In this document: positions 9,501 to 17,000 of the stretch, piece after piece
How positions within the stretch are numbered: position 1 is the first letter of the stretch
Layout of the letters: the number at the start of each line of letters is the position of its first letter
Assembly (NCBI GenBank): GCA_034429275.1
Contig: DAOUFU010000009.1
Span: 1 to 51,904 of the forward strand
Length of the DNA stretch: 51,904 nucleotides
Direction of reading: 5' to 3'
Source of the DNA: DAOUFU01 sp034429275
GTDB lineage: Bacteria > Chloroflexota > Anaerolineae > Aggregatilineales > Aggregatilineaceae
Translations under genes and position numbers: made by a program
The notes under the pieces: generated by a model
The model's database searches: none
What the model saw: the letters and a program-made list of their open reading frames with translations, nothing else
What the model was told of the DNA's origin: nothing

Positions 9501-10624
9501 AATACCTGTATGCCTTCAGCAACGAGCGGTTCTTCTTTCCTGGGGTTGATCATCGCTTCAAGTTCACCATGCTGGGCTACCAGCGCGGCCCACAGAGTGA
9601 CGGCTTCTGGGCGGCCTTCCGCTTTAACCCGCGTGTCGCCATCGCGCCCGATGAGCTGCACCCGTTCCTGGCCGACCCCGCCAACCTGATCTACATGCAC
9701 ACCCGGTCGGTGCAGCGTTTCAGCCCCGACAGCCTGAGCGTGATGGAGTTCCAGCACCCGCGTGATTACGAGATCGCCGCGACCCTCTATGGCGATCACC
9801 CCTTGCTGGGCGACGAAGTGCCGGGCGCGTGGAACGTGCGCTTTTCTACCGAGTTCCACATGACCAACGACAGCCACCTGTTCAACACCGACGGGCGCGG
9901 CCTGCCGCTCTACGAAGGCAAGATGATCTGGCACTACGACGCGTTTTTCGCCGAGCCGAAGTATTGGATAGAAGAAGCGGCTGGGCGAGCCGCGCTCTCG
10001 CGGAACCAGGGTGATGGTGGCTATTCGTATGAGGGCTATCGCCTGGGCTTCCGCGATGTGGCGAGCAGCACAAACGAACGAACCTTGGTTGCCGCGATTT
10101 TGCCACCAGGGGTATTCTGTAACAATAAGCTACCAACCATAGCTCTGAACCAGTCCACTATACGCGTTGAGGAACAGCTTTTCCAGGTGTCACTGTTCAA
10201 CAGCTATACTGTGGACCATGTGGTGCGCCAGAAGGTCAGTTCGACCTTGAATTTCTTTTACCTGTACCAGCTTCCAATCCCCCGCCTGACCTCCGGCAAC
10301 CCGTACTTCGACGCCCTCGTGCCGCGCGCCGCGCGCCTCACCTGTACCACGCCCCACTTCGCGGACCTGTGGCAGGAGGTCATGGGCACGCCTTGGGCCG
10401 AGTCCAGCGGCGCGACCGATCCCGCCGAGCGCCAGCGCCTCCGCGACGAGATCGACGCGCTGGTCGCCCATCTCTACGGCCTCTCGCGCGAGGATTTCGC
10501 CCACATCTTGGGCACGTTCCCGCTGGTGTTCCCGGATACAGACGCGGGCCGCGCCCGGCGGGACTCGCTGCTGGCGGTGTATGATGAGTACGCGGAGATC
10601 ACGCGCGGGTGGCCGCGCACATGA
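6536..10624 (+). CDS. large N6-adenine DNA methyltransferase (DrmMI/Eco57I-like)
   Basis: This 1362-residue gamma-class adenine methyltransferase would mark host DNA. It has the pre-motif FYTPPQ (498–503), SAM motif I DPAMGSGAF (542–550), the acidic motif FGVDLN (617–622), and catalytic motif IV NPPW (866–869). Target-recognition-like sequence follows to the C-terminus. Near the N-terminus, GLLTNGDDWRLVY (149–161) resembles the end of an HsdR_N-type PD-(D/E)XK nuclease fold as in type I and IIG enzymes. I could not find a convincing catalytic D…ExK triad there, so a nuclease role is unproven. The ATG lies 4 bases after the helicase stop, indicating translational coupling. The pair is typical of class 1 DISARM. 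PglX of BREX is a similar methyltransferase, but no PglZ or BrxC accompanies it here. Confidence 0.88.
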   Translation: MANNHDWLSLVNLSGLLVSEPVLNDAFPDGPPTLEGWQARRFRTEYERWQTTRDRGRWTTFVLETILGYPYDRLRAGMSLPPEVRIHLTNTMQSLSPDRVLVGEDGDKTLLVYFAEGSLDRPETQTGRWKASPFTKLDHLLRETRVPLGLLTNGDDWRLVYAAPGLTTSSITWSAATWLDDSLTLRAFRMLLGDPARLQKMASESQQRQADVTNQLGDQVLRALAILIHELDQADASTEGALLSGMTPEQVYEMALVLMMRLVFMLYAEENSLLPHGEVFYDQGYGLTFLWNRLEHERREDPERFPEKLDAWPRLLATFNLIYDGSAHKDFPMPAYRGSLFDPARFPALLSPHLRISNYTIWLMLRHLTTAENRDGRQRVSYRTLDVEQLGYVYEGLLGYTVKVASEWMIDPEGGLEPFPLSRFKDALAADQLYDYLRSITGVHWAQVRAWTDTITERAATGSEDDAWVWEPVVEMWIAPGRRYLAPEMGTRKRGGIFYTPPQLTKFLVEQALKPQCFILPDDGGEPSIRPARDILSLTVCDPAMGSGAFLVQAVRYLGDCLVKSWDAAIAEANGAKLVMPFAEPLGRATEDAGPIPTDEDEKQVWARRLVAERCIFGVDLNRLAVELAKLSLWLVTLSRDKPFTFLDHRLRHGNSLIGASFLQETELEIKKGRVTTKGTVRQIAFIPDEALSARKNATAAEKAIARERIKVNQSAREKIAGGQLGLFADMSVEQALGALADRQRDLAAPTTRPADYTTKQALLERVLHQGDYPRLKEIADLWCAVWFWPRDVAQHGLPPTTQEYSDTVYTILGLPAIIMTSQPRLDQIRTTARDVADHEHFLHWELEFPAIFTRANPGFDALCGNPPWETVKPNSQEFYEVYDPNFRNYDKQTALRVVEALVEDDPRIAEEWAAYEARTEQQAAYYASDVNYRYRGRGDINTYKLFAERLYMLLREGGHLGVMMPSGIYTDLGTRELRELLLTTGRIQYLYAFSNERFFFPGVDHRFKFTMLGYQRGPQSDGFWAAFRFNPRVAIAPDELHPFLADPANLIYMHTRSVQRFSPDSLSVMEFQHPRDYEIAATLYGDHPLLGDEVPGAWNVRFSTEFHMTNDSHLFNTDGRGLPLYEGKMIWHYDAFFAEPKYWIEEAAGRAALSRNQGDGGYSYEGYRLGFRDVASSTNERTLVAAILPPGVFCNNKLPTIALNQSTIRVEEQLFQVSLFNSYTVDHVVRQKVSSTLNFFYLYQLPIPRLTSGNPYFDALVPRAARLTCTTPHFADLWQEVMGTPWAESSGATDPAERQRLRDEIDALVAHLYGLSREDFAHILGTFPLVFPDTDAGRARRDSLLAVYDEYAEITRGWPRT

Positions 10625-10692
10625 TGAGGACAAGGGGGGCCTCATAAGGTTTCCATCCCGAAGTGGCTGTCCTCGTACACCTGGAGGCGAAA

Positions 10693-11274
10693 ATGGATGA
10701 TCCGTGGATCGCACCTCACCACAGGGCTTCAGAGCAAGGCGTTGACGCAGATCAGTGGCCGCTAGACTTCATGATCGAGGTGTTCTACGACAGGATAGAT
10801 GGGTGGCATCTAGGCGTTGCGCAGCAAGCACTTACCTGTATCCCTGATGCTGGGTGGGCAGCGCTCCAGATCGCGATTTCCTATTTCGAAGTTGCGGGCT
10901 TCTTCACATGTAACTGTGTCAAAGGTAGCCCTAAGACCCGGTTCAGGGAGGGTCTTTACAACGTATTCCCTGAACTGAAAAAAGAGACTTCGGACATCAG
11001 TGAGATGCTCTGGGACAATGTGCGCAATCGACTGTATCATACAGGGATACGGCTTGCTGGGACAAAACGGAAGCAAGCCATTCGCATCAATGCGTGGGAG
11101 GGGCCAGCTTTCTACCAGGACAATCAGTTGGGGGTATTCGTAATCGACCCGCACAAAGTCATTCCGCGAATGAGAGAGCATCTTCAGCGGTACGTGGAGA
11201 CACTCCAAGATAGTACCAACATCCAACAACGCGAAGACTTCGTGGCAGCGTTCAAAGTGTTCTACAAAGGGTAG
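10693..11274 (+). CDS. HEPN-like protein with R-x4-H motif, cassette accessory
   Basis: This 193-residue protein has no family I can name with certainty. The start at ATG 10693 is chosen because GGAGG (10683–10687) lies 5 bases upstream. Predicted helices surround LWDNVRNRLYHTG, in which R111–NRLY–H116 forms the R-x4-H signature of HEPN ribonucleases and toxins. Acidic residues just upstream (SDISEM) also fit the HEPN pattern of a helix before the motif. It sits 68 bases after the methyltransferase stop, with a small inverted repeat ATGAGG/CCTCAT at 10624–10645 between them. It is followed 10 bases later by the DUF4268 gene, so it is probably co-transcribed. A role as an abortive-infection effector is inference. 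R-x4-H motifs also occur by chance. Confidence 0.55.
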   Translation: MDDPWIAPHHRASEQGVDADQWPLDFMIEVFYDRIDGWHLGVAQQALTCIPDAGWAALQIAISYFEVAGFFTCNCVKGSPKTRFREGLYNVFPELKKETSDISEMLWDNVRNRLYHTGIRLAGTKRKQAIRINAWEGPAFYQDNQLGVFVIDPHKVIPRMREHLQRYVETLQDSTNIQQREDFVAAFKVFYKG

Positions 11275-11284
11275 TGAGGAAGAC

Positions 11285-12235
11285 ATGCACTTGAAAAAAC
11301 CTGTTGGCCAACTCACCATCGTGCCTTTGCGCGAGGCTTTCCCCCACGAGGCGCTGGACTTCACCACCTGGCTGGAGGCCAACATCCAGGCCCTGTCCGA
11401 CCGTATTGGCTTCAACCTGACGGTACTGGAACGCGAGAAATCTGTCGGCTCGTTCAACGTCGATCTGGTCTGTGAGGATGAGCAGGGTCGGTTGGTGATC
11501 GTCGAGAACCAGCTTGGGCGCAGCGACCACGATCATCTCGGTAAGCTGCTCACGTACTTTGTCAACCTGGATGCTAGCGTTGCCATCTGGGTGACGCCAG
11601 AGATTCGCCCGGAGCACGAAGCTGTGATCGAGTGGCTCAACACGACGACCGGGGCCGACAAAGCGTTCTATCTGGTGAGCGTGCAAGCCGTACGGAGCGG
11701 CGATTCACCCTATGCTCCGTTATTCACCGTGCTTGCTGGTCCGGACGCAGAACTCAAACAGGTTGGTGTGGAGAAGAAAGAGTTGGCCGAGCGCCATGTC
11801 CAACGCTACGAGTTCTGGCCACAGTTACTTGACCGTGCCAGGGCGCGCGGTCTGACCCTGTTTGCCAATGTCTCACCCTCCCGTGAACGCGTCATCTATG
11901 CGGGTTCGGGGATTGGTGGCATCGGTATTGGCTTCATCATCTTGAAGTCAGGTGCTGGCGTCCACCTGTATATCGACACGGGCGACTATGAGCGCAACAA
12001 GGCCATCTTCGACACGCTCTATGCCCAGCGCGATGCGATTGAAACCGACTTTGGCGAGGAAATTGACTGGCGTCGCCTGGATGATAAGCAGGCCAGTCGC
12101 ATCGTGAAAACCTGGTCGGATCGAGGCACTTTGGACACAGTCGAGCAGTGGCCAGAACTTCAGGAGATGTTGATTGATGCGATGGTGCGCTTTGATGGGG
12201 CTATCAGGCCCCACTTGCGACGGATCAAGGACTGA
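11285..12235 (+). CDS. DUF4268-type protein with PD-(D/E)XK-like nuclease core
   Basis: This is a 316-residue protein. Its N-terminal half carries a restriction-endonuclease-like core: GSFNVDLVCEDEQG followed by RLVIVENQLGRSDHDHLGKL. D60 and the E74-N-Q76 pair stand where D…ExK is expected, a variant seen in DUF4268 and NucS-like relatives. The following HDHLGKLLTY is a strong family hallmark. The C-terminal half (from about residue 150) contains the FWPQLLDRARARG segment and alternating strand/helix sequence of DUF4268. Family membership is from recall. Within the cassette it could be the DNA-cleaving component, replacing the DrmC nuclease of DISARM. The Gln in place of the catalytic Lys leaves its activity open. 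Confidence 0.75.
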   Translation: MHLKKPVGQLTIVPLREAFPHEALDFTTWLEANIQALSDRIGFNLTVLEREKSVGSFNVDLVCEDEQGRLVIVENQLGRSDHDHLGKLLTYFVNLDASVAIWVTPEIRPEHEAVIEWLNTTTGADKAFYLVSVQAVRSGDSPYAPLFTVLAGPDAELKQVGVEKKELAERHVQRYEFWPQLLDRARARGLTLFANVSPSRERVIYAGSGIGGIGIGFIILKSGAGVHLYIDTGDYERNKAIFDTLYAQRDAIETDFGEEIDWRRLDDKQASRIVKTWSDRGTLDTVEQWPELQEMLIDAMVRFDGAIRPHLRRIKD

Positions 12236-12354
12236 GAGCGCTCCGGACAACGAGCGACACTTCCTGCGTCAAGCAGCCTTTCCTGTTCGACGACGGCTCG
12301 CCCAAACAACGGCGGCTGTTCTAGATCGTCCGGCGTTCGCCTGGAGGAGGAGCC

Positions 12355-12816
12355 ATGAGTACTCAGCAGGAGCCGCAAGCCGCAGTCCCCACGTCCGAGC
12401 AGTTGGAGAACATTCGGGTCGCCTATCAGGCGGCGATAGAGCTTCGCACGTCGCGCGCGGAGGAGTTGTGGTCTCAGTTCAACGGCATGGCGGTCGTCCA
12501 GAGCATTTTGCTGGCGGTGGGCGTGCCCCTGGCGACTGGAGGTCAGCATATCGCTGCCGCCCTCGGCATCGCCGTGCTGGGCTTCGTGACATCCATTCTG
12601 TGGCTCTACATGCACTGGCGCGGCAAGTTCTGGATCGATCACTACCGCGACTGCGCCTTGCGCTACGAGCAGCAGTTGGAGGGCGTGAACACGCTCGGCC
12701 TGGGCATGGAGCGACGTCCGCAGGCTGGCCCGATCAAGGTCACTCATGCCGCCGTGATCATCATCTCGGCGTTCGGCCTGCTGCATCTGGCCCTGGGCGT
12801 CTCGGCCCTGCTTTAG
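12355..12816 (+). CDS. three-TM membrane protein, possible SLATT-like effector
   Basis: This is a 153-residue membrane protein. An N-terminal amphipathic segment of about 40 residues is followed by TM helices at about 43–61 and 66–87. A cytoplasmic loop with WRGKFWIDHYRDCALRYEQQ comes next, then a third helix at about 130–152 reaching the C-terminus. Two close TM helices followed by a charged helix recall SLATT-type predicted pore effectors of conflict systems, but I cannot assign the family firmly. The start is secure: GGAGGAGGAG directly precedes the ATG by 2–6 bases. It lies 119 bases after the DUF4268 stop on the same strand. In a defence cassette a membrane protein may act as an abortive effector or anchor; that is inference. 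Confidence 0.65.
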   Translation: MSTQQEPQAAVPTSEQLENIRVAYQAAIELRTSRAEELWSQFNGMAVVQSILLAVGVPLATGGQHIAAALGIAVLGFVTSILWLYMHWRGKFWIDHYRDCALRYEQQLEGVNTLGLGMERRPQAGPIKVTHAAVIIISAFGLLHLALGVSALL

Positions 12817-12858
12817 CTCTATGTCTGTTGGGAAGATGATGTGTCTATGGAGGACAAC

Positions 12859-13149
12859 ATGAACGTGTTTGAGGAATTGGAAAAGCATTATCCCGCGGTC
12901 ATCGCCCAGATGCCGGATCGTTTCGACAGTCACCAGTTCATCCTCAGGCTCGCCAAGCAGCCCAATATCCAGCCCCTCTATGTCCAGGCGTTGGCACGCT
13001 ATTCGGAGGAGCCATTCCGCGCGGCCCATGCCGAGCTGTCCAAGCGGTTAGGCAAGTTCAATCACCTGATCCGGCGCATCGGCGATACCAACAGCCCGGA
13101 CATCTTCGGCGATGTCTGCGAGGCGGCCACCTGGGAGAAAGTGCGGTAG
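12859..13149 (+). CDS. small soluble orphan protein of the cassette
   Basis: This is a 96-residue helical protein (FEELEKHYPAVIAQMPDRF…) with no TM helix and no recognisable motif. Three in-frame starts exist: GTG 12841, ATG 12847 and ATG 12859. The last is preferred because GGAGG at 12849–12853 sits 5 bases before it. It follows the three-TM gene by 42 bases on the same strand. It contains 'AELSKRLGKFNHLIRRIG', a basic amphipathic segment that could bind nucleic acid or a partner. No function is proposed. Its size and position suggest a partner of the preceding membrane protein. Confidence 0.55.
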   Translation: MNVFEELEKHYPAVIAQMPDRFDSHQFILRLAKQPNIQPLYVQALARYSEEPFRAAHAELSKRLGKFNHLIRRIGDTNSPDIFGDVCEAATWEKVR

Positions 13150-13339
13150 GGAGACCCGCCGCGTTCGCCGCCCAGTTGAGCAACGCGAGGGCAAGGCGAG
13201 GCGGGCGCGGCTTAGTGGCATCTATGAATATTCTGTAAATTCGGCCCGCGCTGGTCCATAGTGAGATGCGCTGTCTGGCGAGTGAGACTATACTGATCGC
13301 CACCGTGACTGTTCATCGCACATAGAAGGGATGCTTCGC

Positions 13340-14041
13340 ATGTCACAAGACCCATTCCAGCGCGTTCGCCAACTCGTCAACGACAAGCGATACGATGAAG
13401 CCGCCGCCATCCTCCGGTTGATGCCCGACGATCCGCAGGCGAAGAAGTGGCTATCGCAGATGGAGGCGCGGGGGTTGATTGCACCGTCCATGCCTGAACC
13501 ATCCGTCGATGACCTGTCGGCGCTGCGAGCCGAAGTTGCAGAGCGCCAGCAGGTCATCGACGTGCCGCGCGTACCACGCGAGCAGGCCAGGTCGGGATCG
13601 CTGTTTCGGGTGATTGTCGGATTGGCTTTGGTGCTGCTTATCGCATTGCAAGGTGCGATGTTGTACGTGTTGATGTCGAACGGTGGTCCAGTTGAGATCA
13701 AACAGCCAGTCTCAGTGCAAGGCGTGGTCAGTGTCGAAGCGGAAGAGAACAATGAAGAAGTCGCAGGTGCATTAGCCGTTGAGCAAGGCCTACAAGAATG
13801 GGAAGTGCTTAAGGTCGAAGAGTCGTTCCTCGGCTTCTTGCTCAACGACGTAGGGATCGCCGCTACCGATGCCCAATCAATGGGAGAATACCTTGACGAA
13901 TTGGGTGGGCAAGGATGGGAACTCGTTACAGTGGGGTACTACGAAACAGGCAGCGCGAGTTATGGATATACCGTCCACTCAGTCGCCTTTTTGAAGAGAC
14001 CTTTCGCTAGTGGGAACGTCGCCCCTGCCACGCAGCGCTAA
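13340..14041 (+). CDS. single-TM protein with DUF4177-like C-terminal domain
   Basis: The protein has about 233 residues. The first 45 residues (NDKRYDEAAAILRLMPDDP) resemble a single TPR-like hairpin. A TM helix spans about 88–111. The C-terminal part (about 150–225) has WEVLKVEE … YLDELGGQGWELVTV, the pattern of DUF4177-type domains, which are short beta–alpha folds with 'LN.lg.eGWelv'. ATG 13340 is chosen over ATG 13331 because GAAGGG lies a usable distance upstream only for the second. A 180-base gap before it, with GC-rich partly self-complementary sequence near 13155–13210 and a TATACT box near 13283, may hold an internal promoter. Its function is unknown; it may be a membrane component of the cassette. 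Confidence 0.6.
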   Translation: MSQDPFQRVRQLVNDKRYDEAAAILRLMPDDPQAKKWLSQMEARGLIAPSMPEPSVDDLSALRAEVAERQQVIDVPRVPREQARSGSLFRVIVGLALVLLIALQGAMLYVLMSNGGPVEIKQPVSVQGVVSVEAEENNEEVAGALAVEQGLQEWEVLKVEESFLGFLLNDVGIAATDAQSMGEYLDELGGQGWELVTVGYYETGSASYGYTVHSVAFLKRPFASGNVAPATQR

Positions 14042-14087
14042 CGTTTTCCACAGGGGAAGGCATTAGCAAATTACGAGAAGGCCAACC

Positions 14088-17000
14088 ATGTCCCTCAACC
14101 CCGTGCAGTTCGGCAAAGACGTCATCGACCAGTTCGGGCGCTACCTGCTGACCACCTTCCCGGTGGCCGATGAGCGCCTCGCTGCCCAGGTGCGCGATCG
14201 CATGCGCTTCATGCCCGGCGGCGACTCGCTGCTCTACAAGGGGCCGTATGTCACGCTCAACCGCCCGTTCCGGCCCGGCCCCTCCGTCGAGGAGCTGGTC
14301 CGCGCGGGGCTGCTGCACGAGGTCATCCGCAGCAAGCGCGTCTTCCCCTACGACGAGCTGCACTGGCATCAGTATCAGACGGTCGAAGCCGTGCGCGCGG
14401 GGCAAAACGTCATCCTTAGCACGGGCACTGGCTCCGGCAAGACCGAAGCCTTCATGCTGCCCATCATCGACCACTGCCTGCGCCTGCGCGATCAGCGCGC
14501 GCCCTCAGGCGTGGTCGCTGTGCTGGTTTATCCCATGAACGCGCTGGCCAACGACCAGTTGGATCGCCTGCGCTGGACGTTGGCCGGGACGCGTATCACC
14601 TTTGGCCGCTATACCGGCGAGACGGACGATCTGCTCGGTGAGAACGAGCACCGTTACAGCGCCCCGGTCACCTACACCGACGAGCAGCGCGCGGCTTACA
14701 AATCCGGCCAGGCCCGCTTTGGCACAGAGGCGCTGCCCTATCCCTGGGAAGAAGCGGTCGATAAAGAGAGCATTCGCGCCGAACGTCCGCGTATCTTGCT
14801 CACCAACTATGCCCAACTCGAATACCTGCTGCTGCGCGATCGCGACCTGGACCTGTTCCGGGACGCGCCGCTCCGTTTCCTGGTCTTCGACGAGGTGCAC
14901 ACCTATACGGGCGCGCTCGGTTCCGAGGTTGCTTGCCTGATCCGCCGCCTGCGCGATGTGGCCCGCAAACGCCCCGATGAGGTCATCATGATTGGCACGT
15001 CGGCCACGGTCAGCGACCGTCCCGCCGAGATCGGCGCGGAGGCAGATGCCCCCATCGACGCCGAAGCCGCGACTCGCCGTTTCGCGCACCGCCTGTTTGG
15101 TGTGCCCGCCGAGAGTCTCGCCGTCATCCGCGAGTCCTACCGCGAGCTTGAGCCGCGCCAGACCTATACACCGCCGCTGCCGCCCGATATGCCCGCTCTG
15201 CTGGAGGATATCCTGGCCGCCGCCCGCGATCTCCAGCTTCAGGCCGACATCGACCCCGGTGACATCCCCGCTCAGTTAGTCGCGCTCACTGCGCATCTGT
15301 GCGGCGTCGATCCGTCCACGCTGCCCGATATCTCGCCGATGGCGCAGCTCGTCGATCTGCTCTACCCGAACGCCTGCGTCGTGCGCCTGAGCGAGTTGTT
15401 CACCTCGCCGCGTACCTGGGACGAGGTGCTGCCGTGGTGGCGTCGCCTGGATTCCTCCCGCGAGCACTCCCCCGCTGACGCCCTGATCGCCGAAATGCTC
15501 GCCTATCTCACGCTCGGCGCGCTCACCCAGGTCGAGGGTGATCCACTGCTGCGGCCAAAGCTGCATTTGTTCCTTCAAGGCCTCCAGGGACTTGGCATCG
15601 CCTTCTACCCGAATCACGATCCCCAGGTGGAGTTCGAGAACCAGGACGGCGTCATGCCACTGCTGCTGTGCCGCTCGTGCGGCCAGCACTACACCCGGCT
15701 GATCATTGGGCGCAAGGAAGCATCGAATGACAGCCGTTACGGCTACTGGCTGGCGCGCATTCCGACCCGCTTCGAGGAGCCGGATGAGGGCGCGGAAGAT
15801 GGCTGGGCCTACCTCACGGACCAGTTCCACACGGAATCGCAAGACGAGGATGAGGATGATCCGGGTCACTGGCCAATGGTGTACGTGTGCACGGCGTGCA
15901 ACGCGATCCACGAGAAGAACGAGCCGCGCTGCCTGAATCCCCAATGCCGCGAGGAGGGACCGCTGGTGGCTCTGCGCGCGTGGAATGCCGATGCCGACTT
16001 CGGCGAACCGAAGCGCTGCGGAGCCTGTGGCGGTCCGAATACGCACAAGACGCCGCTGATCAGCCACACGCGCAGCGCGGGCGTCGCCGACGTCACCATC
16101 CTGGCGCAGTCGATGCTGACCATGATGTCCGAACCGACTCTGCGCAAGTTGCTCATCTTCGCGGACAGCCGCCAGGATGCGGCCTTCCAGGCAGGGTGGA
16201 TGGATGAGCGAGCCAAACGCTTCCGCCTGCGTCACATCGCCTACCAGATCGTGCACGAGGAGAGCGCGCCGTCGGGATGGCATCGCTTTGCCGATGAGAT
16301 CATCGCGCGCGCCCAGCAGGAGGGCGTGCTGCCGCGCCGGGACTTCGACAGCCGTGAGCAGCAGACACGCATCCGCTGGTTCATGATCGAGGAATTTGCT
16401 TTTGTCACCCAGCGGCGCAGCAACCTGGAGCAGTTAGGGCTGGTCGGGCTGGCCTATGGCGACTTGCACGCGCAAGTCAATGACCCGCTGTTCGTGCAGT
16501 GGGCAGAACGGTTCTCGACCACGCCCGACGCCGTGATCGCCTGTGTGCAGACCCTGCTGGATACCTACCGGCGGCGTGGCATGTTGAGCGATGATTTGCT
16601 GGCGCGCTGGTGGAGTCCTCAGGATCAGGAAGTCTACAGGGGTTGGGTCAACGTGCCGGAGTTCTACAAGCCCAAAGCCCTGGTGCTTGAGAAGCAGTCG
16701 CGCAGCGGGTCACTGGTGGGTTGGATTGCATCCAATGGCCGTGCGGCAGGACAGCTCATCGTGCAGCGTGCGTTTGGCGTGGGCGGCCAGCCGCGTGATA
16801 GCTTCCTGCGTGCGGTCTGGTCCTGGCTGATCCAGCGGGAGTATCTCATCCCGGTCCAGTTGGTGCAGCGTCGCCGTGGACAAAACGAAACCATTCCAGG
16901 GCTACCGTCGGAAGTCTACCAGGTGAACGTTAACCGCATGGGGCTGTATGAGCCTGCGCCCCAAGAACGGTATGTGTGTGCACACTGCCACCGCGCTCAG

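Noticed and set aside
15276..16283. 335-residue minus-strand open frame inside the giant helicase
   Set aside because: It is antisense to the zinc-finger region with its Cys pairs, and has no recognisable domain.
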